DNA of 38,809 nucleotides from a virus. The stretch spans positions 1 through 38,809 of IMG/VR virus record IMGVR_UViG_3300022657_000051; one strand, written 5' to 3'. Positions 6,793 through 16,205 of the stretch are shown in pieces. The stretch's first letter is position 1. Every line of letters starts with the position of its first letter. The notes under the pieces are model-generated. The model worked only from the letters and a program-made list of their open reading frames with translations, was not told the origin of the DNA and did not search any database. A program made the translations under genes and the position numbers.

Positions 6793-9700
6793 CTAGTACA
6801 GACGCAGACTGGTAAAGGCTCCGATTGGCGCAAGCGCCGAACTGGCTGACTCCACATCACCCCCCATCCGACCGACAAAAAGCCGTCGCTCGATGGCGGT
6901 CTGGCACACGCCGATGCAAACGCGGTCCGTAACCGAGACCCCAAAAGGCACGCTCACTCGCCTGGACAGTTGGTCTTCGAGAAAGAACGCACCCGTCGTG
7001 GCGTCAAAGCCCACTAGAAGCGATCCTGCGGGGCCAAGAGCCGCCCAGATCACGCAGGTTGTGACCTCTGACGGTATGAACCAAAAGGAGGTGTGAAACA
7101 CCGATGGGATGCTCACCGTCCAAGCCACGCGGGTGGTGTCTTTGACCATCAGACCGTCGCCATATCGGCCGGCGGCATAGGCGACGCCTGCCGCCTGGCT
7201 TGAGACTGGATTGCCTAGCCCCGCGGTAGAACCGTTCAGACGCCATCCATAGATCTCACCGGCTTGCAGCGCATCTTCTCTGGCGATCTGGAAGCGGGCA
7301 TCCACGTTGGCGATCGCGCCGTCATAGGCCCACTGGCGCCTGGCAGCATCGCTGCTCCATGGGAAATTCGCCTCCAGCCATGTGGTCCGGTCATCAACTG
7401 AGGCCCCGAGGCTGTTGAGCAGCGTGTTCTGGGCGCGGATGGGTGAAACAAGATCCACCTCAAAGAGGTACTCAGCCGTCTGTGCACCGGTGCTCATACG
7501 CAGGGCGTTTCGACCGTTGACCGAGACGACCGAAGCGAAGTGCTTAGTGCCAGGGAATCCCAGCGCCTGCTCATCACGTGCCAAGATCAAATTGGCGTTC
7601 TGCGGCTGAGCAACCACCGTCGACACAAAGGTCGGCGTGTCACTGTAGATGCCTGGGGACGCAATCGCCTTGATCCAAAACTTGCGCTCTCCATCAAACC
7701 CTGAGGGCAGCGTGTAGCTGGTGGACTTGACCTCAGCCACAAAGAGCGAGGCATCCCAGGCCGCGCCCTCACGAAGCTCATACCCGACAACTTCGGGTTC
7801 AGGATTGGGCTGCCACCGAAACTCTAGCCGGTTGGCCGACTGAACCACATCGAACTGACGCACGGTCGAGGGCGCTTGTAGGCTCAGCACAAAGGTTGTG
7901 ACGTGGGCGCTGTAATTGCCCGAAGTGTCGTAGGCCCGAATGTGATACGGGTAAAGGCCAGCCGCGCTCTGGTCGTGGACCATCTGCGTGCCCGCGGTTT
8001 TGGCGACCAACTGGCCGTTATCCCAGCCAGTTCCTACACGGACCTCGTAGCCCGAAAGGTCTGCATCTTGGAGTTCATCCCAAGAAATCAGCAGATCGGA
8101 GACTCGGCGCTGGACCGAAAAGCCCGTGACATCCGACGGCGGCAGGGTCTTGCCCAGAACCGTTGTGCTCAGTGTCGCAGGAACACTCTCCTTGCGCGTG
8201 ATCCCGATCGCACGCAGGCTGAATTCATACGCGCCTTCTTGCGCATCCCGGATTTCGACGTAGTTGGCACTGGTGAGCGGAAGGCTCACGAAGTTGCCGC
8301 CTGCCACCCGGTAGGACAGTCGGTAAGCGACTGCGGTCTGCACCTCGTTCCAGGACACCTGAACCAGCACCTGGGCCTGGTCTTTGACACGGTACAGACT
8401 CTCTTGCATGAAGAGCCCAGTCGGTGCCGGTGGCATATCCGACAGGACGGTGATCGAGCGGGGCTGCAATGCCAGCCCTTTTTCAATCGCATCGAACTTA
8501 CTCGGGTTGTGAGCGAGTGCGGTGACTTCGTGCACCCCAGGATCCCGCTCGGCGACCGCTACCACCCGAAAGAGTTGCGGCTCGATGATGGACGAGGAAA
8601 GCACCCAAATGGCACCAGCCTGCGGCGCCGCACTGAATGGGATCGTCACCGTCAGGGCTCGACCCGAAATCGGACCTACCAGCCGCTCCTCAACCAACCC
8701 AGTGGGCAGAATGACCGATAGCCTCCATGGGAGATCCGCTGGCAGGTCCTGATCCAAAGTGACCGTGCTGGCAGTTGCCGCAGCGATTCGGCCCCCAAGG
8801 CGCATGCCGCCTCGAACTGGATCAGCGACCTTGATGACGTCACCCGGACGCACCACGGCACCCTCCAGGCCCGTGCGGAAGGTGACGATCTCGGATTCCG
8901 ACTGCTCGGAATACAAGAGCCACTTACCCACGCGGTGAGCCTGGCCCCTTGAGGTACATCCCAGCGCCGCGACTTCGCTTTGCACGATGCCGTAGCGGGC
9001 GATGCCGGCGGCGTCCTCGACGTACTCCACCTTCTGGCGGTAAAAGTCTTCGGGGTCGTTCCATGTGACCAAGGCCACCGTGTGCCGCGCCTTCGCCGAA
9101 GACCCCTGGTAGGCAAATTCGCCATCCACGACATTGCTGGGGGCAAACTGGTAGACCGGATCAGCGGGTGCATCCTGCGTGACCGTGATCGCGCCACCGG
9201 ACCAATACACCATGCCCCGAAAGATCGAGGCCATGTCCTGCACGACCTTATAGGCCTGCTCCCGCGTCTGGAGGTACAGGTTGCAAGTAAAGCGCGGCTC
9301 AACCCCCCCCAGCCCGTTTGGAACCAACTGGTCGCAGTATTGGGCCACCCGGTAGAGCGCCCACTTGTCGACTTGGGCCTCAGGGATGTAGCCACCCAAG
9401 CCATAGCGGGTGCTGGTCACCAGGTCGTAAAAGCACCAAGCAGGGTTATCGGTCCAGGCGATCTTGAAAGTGCCATTCCACACACCGCTGTAAGCGCGCG
9501 TTGCTGGGTCGTAGTTCACGGGAACACGAACCCGCAGCAACTTCATGTCATAGCTGCGCCGCGGGATGCTCGAGAACTGGGACGCATCGACGCGAAGCGC
9601 TACCAGGGCACTGTTGGGGTAGCGCAGCTTGCTCTCGATGACCTCGGTGTAGGACTCCACAAAGGTCTTGTTCAGAATCGCACTTGAGGTCGAGTCCGCC

Positions 9701-10308
9701 GTGATCCGGCGCACGCGGATATCCCAGGGGCCACTGCCCGCAAGCGGCACGTAGTAGCTGCGTTGGTACTTGGTCGTAGTCTTACCAGAGATCGTGTCGT
9801 TGATCATCTCCACGAACCCACCTCCGTTCACTTGGCGATCGATCGCAAAGTTCACCGTACTGCCATTGAGATCGCCATTGGTCGTGTCCTGGTTGGTCAA
9901 CTGCGGCACGCTCACCTTGACCCGAACGGCATCAACATCCGGGTCGGTGATGGAGCGCACCACCGGCTGGCTCGCCTTGACCTCTACGCCGACGACTACC
10001 TCGTTCTCAACGGACGAGAATCCGGGCAAATAGCTTTGCTGCTGGCTGCCGTTGCGGGTCTCCAGAGTGACGCCTGAGAAATTGGTCGAGCCATCAGGGT
10101 TCTGAATGGGCGTGTCGTCCAGGTAAACCGATTGCAGGCCGTCGACCAGCCCCTCGATCTCACCCTCGGAAATGAGGTCAACCACTCGCGCATAGGCTTT
10201 GGAACGCAGGCTGTCGGGCGCCTCTTGTGCCACACGGGCGCTTCCTCCACCGCCTTTGCCACCACCGCCCGCACCAATGATGAGTTTGGTGACGTTGAAT
10301 CTACTCAT
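6793..10308 (-). CDS. J: Tail tip / host-specificity protein TipJ (lambda gpJ-like)
   Basis: An 1171-aa central tail-tip protein that closes the tail tube and carries fibre or receptor-binding domains. The N-terminus has the typical Gly-rich stretch and the conserved EAPDSLRSKAYARVVDLISE and GEIEGLVDGLQSVYLDDT segments of the gpJ family. Phage tail-hub domains follow to about residue 600, and then two to three fibronectin-III-like domains (about 640-900, with the SWDELQDADLSGYEVR-type signature). The last 250 residues form a concanavalin/LamG-like region (FHTSFWFIPSEV, TTGAFFLEDQLSRR). The start overlaps the TipI stop (ATGA). Length matches lambda gpJ (1132 aa). Confidence 0.95.
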   Translation of the reverse strand: MSRFNVTKLIIGAGGGGKGGGGSARVAQEAPDSLRSKAYARVVDLISEGEIEGLVDGLQSVYLDDTPIQNPDGSTNFSGVTLETRNGSQQQSYLPGFSSVENEVVVGVEVKASQPVVRSITDPDVDAVRVKVSVPQLTNQDTTNGDLNGSTVNFAIDRQVNGGGFVEMINDTISGKTTTKYQRSYYVPLAGSGPWDIRVRRITADSTSSAILNKTFVESYTEVIESKLRYPNSALVALRVDASQFSSIPRRSYDMKLLRVRVPVNYDPATRAYSGVWNGTFKIAWTDNPAWCFYDLVTSTRYGLGGYIPEAQVDKWALYRVAQYCDQLVPNGLGGVEPRFTCNLYLQTREQAYKVVQDMASIFRGMVYWSGGAITVTQDAPADPVYQFAPSNVVDGEFAYQGSSAKARHTVALVTWNDPEDFYRQKVEYVEDAAGIARYGIVQSEVAALGCTSRGQAHRVGKWLLYSEQSESEIVTFRTGLEGAVVRPGDVIKVADPVRGGMRLGGRIAAATASTVTLDQDLPADLPWRLSVILPTGLVEERLVGPISGRALTVTIPFSAAPQAGAIWVLSSSIIEPQLFRVVAVAERDPGVHEVTALAHNPSKFDAIEKGLALQPRSITVLSDMPPAPTGLFMQESLYRVKDQAQVLVQVSWNEVQTAVAYRLSYRVAGGNFVSLPLTSANYVEIRDAQEGAYEFSLRAIGITRKESVPATLSTTVLGKTLPPSDVTGFSVQRRVSDLLISWDELQDADLSGYEVRVGTGWDNGQLVAKTAGTQMVHDQSAAGLYPYHIRAYDTSGNYSAHVTTFVLSLQAPSTVRQFDVVQSANRLEFRWQPNPEPEVVGYELREGAAWDASLFVAEVKSTSYTLPSGFDGERKFWIKAIASPGIYSDTPTFVSTVVAQPQNANLILARDEQALGFPGTKHFASVVSVNGRNALRMSTGAQTAEYLFEVDLVSPIRAQNTLLNSLGASVDDRTTWLEANFPWSSDAARRQWAYDGAIANVDARFQIAREDALQAGEIYGWRLNGSTAGLGNPVSSQAAGVAYAAGRYGDGLMVKDTTRVAWTVSIPSVFHTSFWFIPSEVTTCVIWAALGPAGSLLVGFDATTGAFFLEDQLSRRVSVPFGVSVTDRVCIGVCQTAIERRLFVGRMGGDVESASSALAPIGAFTSLRLY

Positions 10309-10898
10309 GCTGCAATCTCATCCACGTCGATACCGGCACTGATCACCGCTGAGCCCACAATCAATCGGCCGTAACCCACCGGAACGGGATGCCCCTGGGC
10401 GGTGGTGTTGACAGCACCATTGAAGCTGTAGCTTGGCTTGTTTTCTGGGCGCTCTGAGGGCTCCGTGGCCTTCGGCGTAGGCGCAATCATCTGCGCCACG
10501 CCACCAAGAATCATGGCTGTGCCTACCGAGTAGAGCGTGGCCTGTGACAAAAACGCGCCCGACGCCGCCCAGCCCAACGGGTTCCACCAAGCGACTGCCA
10601 ATAAGGCTGCACCCAGCAAGATCTGACCGAGGCCATTACCACCTGCACCAGAGACCACCGGGGCAATGGTGATGCGGCTCTGTCCTGTCGGCTCATGCAG
10701 ACGATCCAGCGTCAACGCCTCGCGACCAGCCAGCACACGGTACCCCACGCCACGCTCTCCTGAGGCGACCAGTTCTCGTTCAAAGGCCGGGAAATTGGCC
10801 GCCAGCGCTCTTATGGCCTCGGCAGCCGATGAGATGGCCAGGCTATGCCTGCGGCCAAAGCGGCGTCCAAGCTCACCAAGAAGAATGATTGTGACCAT
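10305..10898 (-). CDS. I: Tail assembly protein TipI (lambda gpI-like)
   Basis: A tail-tip assembly protein of 197 aa. The N-terminus MVTIILLGELGRRFGR is the canonical beginning of the gpI family. A Gly/Ala-rich, hydrophobic centre follows (GGNGLGQILLGAALLAVAWW), and the C-terminus has the PVPVGYGRLIVGSAVISAGID motif, also canonical. I chose the ATG at 10898 because it gives the family N-terminus and a 26-nt overlap with TipK; a start at 10946 would add 16 unrelated residues. It lies between TipK and TipJ as in lambda. Confidence 0.9.
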   Translation of the reverse strand: MVTIILLGELGRRFGRRHSLAISSAAEAIRALAANFPAFERELVASGERGVGYRVLAGREALTLDRLHEPTGQSRITIAPVVSGAGGNGLGQILLGAALLAVAWWNPLGWAASGAFLSQATLYSVGTAMILGGVAQMIAPTPKATEPSERPENKPSYSFNGAVNTTAQGHPVPVGYGRLIVGSAVISAGIDVDEIAA

Positions 10899-11589
10899 GT
10901 CTGAGGATGTGTGTTGTGACTTTTTGCCAATAGCCGCCGTAGACATCTCGACTGGAAAGACGCCCCTGCAAGTGATGAAGGATCTGCCCGTCTCCGAGAT
11001 AGATTGCTGCGTGATTCGGAACGGGCGACGCCACCTGCATCAGGAAGCAATCCCCAACCTTTAGTTCATCGGCATCCACCGGGAAGAAGCCAGCATGGGC
11101 AAAGTTCTCCAAGTAAAGGTTCTCCCCGCGCTTCCACCAGTCGTCAAAGCGCGCGAAGTTGGGCAATTCCACCCCGCGCTCTGCTCGGAACCAGTCGCGC
11201 ACCAGTGCGTAGCAGTCGAGCACGCCGTGAGACCATTCGCGGCCTACCAAGGGAGCGACGTAACCCGACGGATCGATACTTGCCCAGGTATCGCTCGGCA
11301 CACTCACGATGTGCCAAGGCAAGCCACTGGCCTCACACGCCACCCGGTCAGCCTGACTCGGCTCGGGCGGCAGACCGGGGTGGCTGTGCACGACGGCAAC
11401 GATCTGGCCCTGCTCATCGGCTTTGGCGTAGTCCTCGGGATGAATCACAAACTGGTCGGTTCCAACTCCAAGGTTTCGGCACGGCCAGTAAACTTCACGA
11501 CCTTTTCGAATCAAAAGGAGTCCGCAAGACTCGCGAGGGTAGGCTTGCCGAGCGTGATCGAGCGCCAGGGCTTGGTTCTCGGGCAACAT
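10873..11589 (-). CDS. K: Tail tip protease TipK (JAMM + NlpC/P60)
   Basis: A 238-aa two-domain protein. The N-terminal JAB/MPN metalloprotease domain has E20 (PRESCGLL), the zinc histidines H68 and H70 (VVHSHPGLPP), S79 and D81. The C-terminal NlpC/P60 domain has C126 (GVLDCYALV), H193 (PNHAAIY) and a following LHHL. In lambda-like phages gpK is needed for tail assembly, and the P60 domain may cut peptidoglycan. The start at 11589 overlaps the TipL stop (TGATG); the longer frame to 11661 would add residues from inside TipL. Confidence 0.93.
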   Translation of the reverse strand: MLPENQALALDHARQAYPRESCGLLLIRKGREVYWPCRNLGVGTDQFVIHPEDYAKADEQGQIVAVVHSHPGLPPEPSQADRVACEASGLPWHIVSVPSDTWASIDPSGYVAPLVGREWSHGVLDCYALVRDWFRAERGVELPNFARFDDWWKRGENLYLENFAHAGFFPVDADELKVGDCFLMQVASPVPNHAAIYLGDGQILHHLQGRLSSRDVYGGYWQKVTTHILRHGHNHSSW

Positions 11590-12293
11590 CAACGCATCAG
11601 CCCTGCAGCCGGAAAGCCACCGAACGGCAACTCGGCGTTTTGCCCAAACCGGGCCTTGCACGATGACAGGCGCTTGCCGCAGATGTCCAGGCTGCTAGAG
11701 CCAACCGCCTGGTCGTTGGCATTCAGGTAGACCGTACCGGTGTAACCACACTCTGCCCCACGGTAGCGCCAGGGGCACACGTTTTGAACGATCTGCCGAC
11801 GAGGGAGTGTGACTCCCTCCAGATCGAACGATGCGGCCAACTCAAACTCGACCACATCCCGCGTTTCTCTGGACTTGCGGTCGACGTAGTACACATCATC
11901 CGCGAATTCGGCCGAAGGATCGGCCGTCAGATTGACGCCGCCTTCAAAGTTCACCGCGTCGAGGTATTTAGCAAGCGTCCTCTTGCGCGTGATCTTGGCA
12001 CCCACCAGGTCCTGGTAGGTGAGCACAAGCGCCGTGATGACGCCTGTGACATTGGCCACCCGCAGGCGCGGCCGTGGTACCTGGCCGTTGCCATTGAATT
12101 CGAAGCCTTCGACCTCAATGGGAAATGCCTCATAGGCGTTGCCCTGCCAGACGACCCGCTGCTGCAAGGCATTGGTTCCGGCATGAAAGCGAATCGGCCC
12201 CTGGCCAAACAGTGCCAGATCCAGCACAAAGAGTTCAATCACGCTACTGGGCGCGAGCTTCTGGATTTCGGAAGTGATGGCTGCTGTGGTCAT
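11589..12293 (-). CDS. L: Minor tail protein TipL, Fe-S cluster protein
   Basis: A 234-aa lambda gpL-like tail-tip protein. Four cysteines near the C-terminus (C173, C182, C205, C212), in the context CPWRYRGAECGYTG, LDICGKRLSSC, match those that hold an iron-sulfur cluster in lambda gpL. The N-terminal half is the beta-rich hub domain with YEAFPIEVEGFEFNGNGQVP. The start overlaps the TipM stop by 4 nt, and the stop is shared with TipK. The order M-L-K-I-J is the same as in lambda. Confidence 0.92.
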   Translation of the reverse strand: MTTAAITSEIQKLAPSSVIELFVLDLALFGQGPIRFHAGTNALQQRVVWQGNAYEAFPIEVEGFEFNGNGQVPRPRLRVANVTGVITALVLTYQDLVGAKITRKRTLAKYLDAVNFEGGVNLTADPSAEFADDVYYVDRKSRETRDVVEFELAASFDLEGVTLPRRQIVQNVCPWRYRGAECGYTGTVYLNANDQAVGSSSLDICGKRLSSCKARFGQNAELPFGGFPAAGLMR

Positions 12294-12628
12294 GAAAGGT
12301 CGAACACCTGCTTGAAAGTAGCCCGTACCGTTTCGACGTTGGGCTCATCGATTGATCGGCTCCACTCTTCACACACGAACTTGGCGGGAGTACTGCCGGG
12401 CGGTGTCCAGTCAAATGGCTGAACGGCACCGCGTGCGCGTAAGAATGCATCAATCGCAGCCGCCTCGAAGTTTGTACGCCCACGAAACTCCAGCGACCAG
12501 ACCTGGGACTGGGTATTAATTCCAAAGGCCAAGCGCTGCTCGTAGCCGTCACCAAAAGCCACACGACGAACATTGGGTCGAATGGATAAATTGGCTCCGA
12601 TCGAAGGGGTCCAAGTAAAGGTCGTCAT
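12290..12628 (-). CDS. M: Minor tail protein TipM (lambda gpM-like)
   Basis: A 112-aa tail-tip protein of the gpM family, recognisable by RRVAFGDGYEQRLAFGIN at residues 21-38 and PFDWTPPGSTPAKFVCEEWS at 73-92. It connects the tube end to TipL. It abuts the tape-measure stop with no gap. Confidence 0.92.
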   Translation of the reverse strand: MTTFTWTPSIGANLSIRPNVRRVAFGDGYEQRLAFGINTQSQVWSLEFRGRTNFEAAAIDAFLRARGAVQPFDWTPPGSTPAKFVCEEWSRSIDEPNVETVRATFKQVFDLS

Positions 12629-15091
12629 CTACACCGCCCTGCGCCCGTCAAGCAGGCCTCCTGCACGCTTTTGAGCAAGCAGTTCTTGGCGTACTGCACT
12701 GGCTATCGCTCGGCCAAGATCCCTTCCGCCCGAGTCATCCCCATGGCTGGAAGCACCGGCATCGGAGACGCTTACAGATATGTTGAAGACGTTTCCACTG
12801 GATGAACCACTGTTCATAGTGACCGGAATGGAGCGCCCGTCTGGCAGCGGTACATAGGCCTCAGGCTTGCTGCCCTCTCCAAACAAAGCCAACTGAGGCG
12901 AGTTGGCAATGCCGCCAGAGGCGTAGGTGTGCAGCGCCATAGGTCCAGTTGAAGTCATCACGCCCCCATCAGCGAACCCAAAGAAACTACTCATGGCCTT
13001 GGCCAAAGGAAGGGTGATGGCGCGTTGGGTCTGGATCCGAATCAGGTCTGAAATGATGGAATTAGCAAGAGACCGGAAATCGAGCTTGCCTGTCATCACA
13101 AAGTTCACCAGCGCATCCGTCATCCCGTTGAAGGCGCGCACTGTGGCCGACTCCATCTGCTTGCCAATTTGCTCGGCCTCTTCAGCCACCAGACGCAGTC
13201 CCTTGGCAAAACCTGCCTCTGGGTCCGCCAGTTCCTTCACGCGCTGATTGAGCAATGTGGCACCGTCTGCAGCTTGGCGGGCGGATTCCTCGATCTTTTT
13301 CAGCGCATCGGCCAGCTTTTCATTGCCCGGGGCGGCCTCTACCAACTCGCGGGCCTGAGCTGCCATCGTAGCCAGTTGATTTGCGCTGTCCCTACGGGCT
13401 GCTGCCAGGCGGCGCAGAGACTCCAGCTCGCTGATGGCACCTGTCTCACGAAGCGTCTTGACCTGCTCCTCGATCGCACGAAGTTCGCTTTGCCCCCGCG
13501 CGGCCTGCTCGGCCAAATCCTTCATCGTCTCGCCCGGGAGCCGGATCTGGCGCTCCAGATTGGACTGCTGGGCCTCACGCTCGAGCTTTTGGCGTTTCAG
13601 GAGGATCTCTGCAAGGCGGTCTTGCAGCTTGAGCTTTTCCTGGGTGGTCTTGGCGACCGACTCCAGCCCACGACGCAAAATCGCTTCCTCCTCATCCGTC
13701 AGTGCCCGCAACCTCTCAGTGAAGTCCTCCTGAGCAGCCAGACGGGCCTCAGTCGCTTCCTTGAAGCTGATGTAGCCCTGGCTTTCATAGAGGTCGATGA
13801 TGCGTTGCCGGTCTTTGAGGATGGCACTCTCCACATCCACCTGCCCCTGTAATCGCTTAATTTCACTGTCAATGCCTGCCATGGCGTTCGCAGTGACGGC
13901 GCCAGTTGCCGTGCTGTAGTTCAGGCGCTTCCTGGGCGTAGACGCTTGCGTGACGGCATTTGAGGCCTCAGTACCCTTGCGAATGTCCTCGAATCTTCGC
14001 GTGACCGCATCGGCCAGCAGCGGCATATCCCAAAGGTCAACATAGTTCTGGTTGGCCTGAGCGGCGATGGCGTTACGTTTATCGAGGGCGGCTTGCAGGC
14101 GTGCGCGGTTTTCCTCTGAGAACGGGTTCAAGCCCTTGCCACCCGCCAAGAAAGTGCCGGCAAGTTCGATGTCGGCCCAGACAGCAGAGAAGCTGCCGAT
14201 CACCGACTTGATGGTGTGACCAATTCCCCGCAAGGAATCGATGACAACCGCGATGGCGTAGGCCGTCTTTTCTGCCCAGTTGGTGAGCGTGCCCTCAGAG
14301 CGCAGGCGCTGCACGCCATCAACTGCGTTGTCCGTTCCCAAGACCACGTTTTTGAGCTCTTGGTACAACACCGATATCGAGGGGATTGCAGCGGTAACTA
14401 GGGTCTGCGCCACAAAGTTCGATTCGGCACGCATGCGGCCCATGGCCTTGGAGGCCTGGTCGGCTTCCTCGATCTGCTTGGCAGTCAGCCGAATATTGAG
14501 GTCCTGGTTCTCCGCCAGATCCTTGAGGAAGGGGAGCATCGTTGCCCCGGACTTCCCAAACAGCTCCATGGCGATGGCTGTCTTGCCTGCGCCGTCCTCA
14601 AACTCGGCCAGTTTGAGCGCGACATCGTTCATGACTTCAGCGGGATCACGCAGGTTGCCGCTTGCGTCCTTGGCACGCACTCCCAGGAACTGGAGGGCCT
14701 TGGTCGCACCGGCTGTTTCGTCATCAACACCCGCCAGCCCTTTGGACAGCTTGGACAGGTTTGTGCCAATAGCCTCCATGGCCGTGCCTGAGATGGTCGC
14801 GACCGGGGCGAATCCAGACAGCGCCGCAGCGCTCGCGCCCGTTTGCTCCGATAGGCCCTGAAGAGCCGCCGCCGCTTCCACAGTGTGTGTCACAAAGTCG
14901 CGCAGTGCAGCAACCGACGTGGCTCCAATTGCCACAGCAAAGGCTGTCTTGGCTACGCTGGCCACCTGTTGCATCGACGCTTTCATATCGTTGGCGTGGC
15001 GATCCAGCAGGCGGGCTGTGCGTCCCAAGTCTTCACGAAACTCGGCAGTTTCAGCCGAAAGTTTGACGACCAAGGAGCCTAAATCAGCCAT
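12629..15091 (-). CDS. H: Tail tape measure protein (lambda gpH-like)
   Basis: An 820-aa tape measure that sets tail length and is later ejected. It starts MADLGSLVVKLSAETAEFRED, a typical beginning. It holds a hydrophobic/Ala-rich stretch at about 45-95, a long coiled-coil region (about 400-640) rich in E, K, Q and R, and the C-terminal motifs FADGGVMTSTGP and ALFGEGSKPEAYVPLPDG that mark the family. The ATG at 15091 has AAGGTG six bases upstream. The same frame continues 5' without a stop through the gpT-like region to the gpG slippery site, which is unusual; see the finding on the T-H junction. Confidence 0.92.
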   Translation of the reverse strand: MADLGSLVVKLSAETAEFREDLGRTARLLDRHANDMKASMQQVASVAKTAFAVAIGATSVAALRDFVTHTVEAAAALQGLSEQTGASAAALSGFAPVATISGTAMEAIGTNLSKLSKGLAGVDDETAGATKALQFLGVRAKDASGNLRDPAEVMNDVALKLAEFEDGAGKTAIAMELFGKSGATMLPFLKDLAENQDLNIRLTAKQIEEADQASKAMGRMRAESNFVAQTLVTAAIPSISVLYQELKNVVLGTDNAVDGVQRLRSEGTLTNWAEKTAYAIAVVIDSLRGIGHTIKSVIGSFSAVWADIELAGTFLAGGKGLNPFSEENRARLQAALDKRNAIAAQANQNYVDLWDMPLLADAVTRRFEDIRKGTEASNAVTQASTPRKRLNYSTATGAVTANAMAGIDSEIKRLQGQVDVESAILKDRQRIIDLYESQGYISFKEATEARLAAQEDFTERLRALTDEEEAILRRGLESVAKTTQEKLKLQDRLAEILLKRQKLEREAQQSNLERQIRLPGETMKDLAEQAARGQSELRAIEEQVKTLRETGAISELESLRRLAAARRDSANQLATMAAQARELVEAAPGNEKLADALKKIEESARQAADGATLLNQRVKELADPEAGFAKGLRLVAEEAEQIGKQMESATVRAFNGMTDALVNFVMTGKLDFRSLANSIISDLIRIQTQRAITLPLAKAMSSFFGFADGGVMTSTGPMALHTYASGGIANSPQLALFGEGSKPEAYVPLPDGRSIPVTMNSGSSSGNVFNISVSVSDAGASSHGDDSGGRDLGRAIASAVRQELLAQKRAGGLLDGRRAV

Positions 15092-15418
15092 TTTTTTCAC
15101 CTTATGAGAGAACAGGGCCTTGAAGCGGGCGACATTCAGGCGCGCGTTGCCTTGGGGCGCTGATCGTTCTATGAAGGGCATGAAATCCTCAGGCGTGAAT
15201 GCCCTGGCGTCCTTGGTGCGATGGGCGTTGGCAAAGGTCGCAGCAACCACGCCGCTTCTCAGATCGGCACGCACTTCGCCAAAGGGCTCCAGCTGGTAAA
15301 AGGCCATCCACTCAGTCAGCTCATCCGAACCCACACGGGCCAGCAACTCACGCACGGGCATGCCCAGGGCGAGTGCCAGCCGAAAGACTGAGCGCCTAAA
15401 GGGATTGGCCTTTAGCCC
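15092..15418 (-). CDS. T: gpT-like tail chaperone segment, -1 frame of gpG
   Basis: This is the -1 frame reached from the end of the gpG-like gene. It encodes NPFRRSVFRLALALGMPVRE, then LLARVGSDELTEWMAFYQLE and PFGEVRADLRSGVVAATFAN, the conserved gpT/DUF4035-type domain of siphophage tail assembly chaperones. It has no good independent ribosome site, so expression as a G-T fusion through frameshifting is expected by analogy with lambda. Unlike lambda, no stop codon separates it from the tape measure: the frame reads on through FSHKVKK into MADLG. Confidence 0.82.
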
Positions 15419-15756
15419 TTTTTTGCAACGTCTACCTGATCGACGCCGATACCGTTAAGGCGCTGTGCGACAGAGAAGACACGATCGAGAGCACGAGCAC
15501 TCTTACGCCCCAGCGCCGTGATCTCGCTGTCGTCAAACAGACGATCGCCCTCGGTATCGCAAAGAGTCAGTGCCACCAACCGGGCACGCACGTTCTCCAT
15601 GCGACCATCTTTTGCAAGGAGGCTAGCCTCAAAGGCATCACGATCAGTGCCGCTCATGGTGCGCACCAGGACTTGGCCTCCCCACTCTGGAACACTGACT
15701 GTTTCGCGCGGAAGATCTTCGGCAGCCAAGATGGCGTCTTTGGAAAGAATAGTCAT
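15412..15756 (-). CDS. G: Tail assembly chaperone (lambda gpG-like)
   Basis: A 114-aa chaperone that coats the tape measure during tail assembly. The segment ENVRARLVALTLCDTEGDRL, then FDDSEITALGRKSARALDRV, is characteristic. It ends AKKG-stop over the slippery heptamer. Two ATG codons compete: 15765 lies one base after GGAGG, while 15756 lies ten bases after it, so 15756 (MTILSKDAIL) is preferred. The gene follows the tube protein directly, as in lambda (V then G/GT then H). Confidence 0.88.
   Translation of the reverse strand: MTILSKDAILAAEDLPRETVSVPEWGGQVLVRTMSGTDRDAFEASLLAKDGRMENVRARLVALTLCDTEGDRLFDDSEITALGRKSARALDRVFSVAQRLNGIGVDQVDVAKKG
15418..15424 (-). promoter_or_regulatory. -1 frameshift slippery heptamer A AAA AAG
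   Basis: On the minus strand the gpG reading frame is GCA AAA AAG GGC TAA, so A_AAA_AAG is in the correct phase for tandem -1 slippage. The shifted frame leads directly into the gpT-like domain. The position, one codon before the gpG stop, matches known G/GT chaperone frameshift sites. Confidence 0.85.
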
Positions 15757-15761
15757 GTGAT

Positions 15762-16175
15762 TCATGCCTCCGTGATGTCGCCGTCAATTTCAATCGTGAC
15801 GCTGGCCTCAACCACGGCGTCCACGCCACCCTGCACGCTGAACTGCGTGACATAGCCATAGAAGGACCACGTTGCAAATGGAGTGGTATCGGTAAAAGTG
15901 ATCTTGAACTGACGTCGTACCCGGTTGGCACGATCGGTTCTCAGGCCTTGGTGCACCAGATCGTCAGGGTTGTAGTGCAGGGTCAGAGACAACTGCCCCT
16001 CGTCCCGCAGACCCACGCGCTTTTCCTTGGCGGTAGAGGCCAGATTGGTGACGTCAATCACAGCGGCCTGCCCGCCAGGCCCCTGAAACGAGACCACGTT
16101 GGGGATGGTTTCAAAGGTTGTTGTGCCAAATCTGGCGATGGTGATGCCTTGTGCGGTAATCGCAGTGCTGCTCAT
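15762..16175 (-). CDS. Major tail (tube) protein
   Basis: A 137-aa protein in the lambda gpV position. It has the beta-rich tube pattern, including IDVTNLASTAKEKRVGLRDE and GQLSLTLHYNPDD (about 40-72) and FTDTTPFATWSFYGYVTQFS (about 94-113). It polymerises as hexameric rings around the tape measure. The ribosome site AGGAG lies seven bases before the ATG. It has no extra Ig-like domain, unlike lambda gpV, and is shorter. Confidence 0.88.
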   Translation of the reverse strand: MSSTAITAQGITIARFGTTTFETIPNVVSFQGPGGQAAVIDVTNLASTAKEKRVGLRDEGQLSLTLHYNPDDLVHQGLRTDRANRVRRQFKITFTDTTPFATWSFYGYVTQFSVQGGVDAVVEASVTIEIDGDITEA

Positions 16176-16205
16176 GCGTTAGCTCCTGTTTGTGATGCGG
16201 ACTCT

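Noticed and set aside
12629-15361. A single 910-aa tape measure starting at 15361
   Set aside because: Its first 90 residues are the gpT chaperone domain; the tape measure has its own ATG and ribosome site at 15091.
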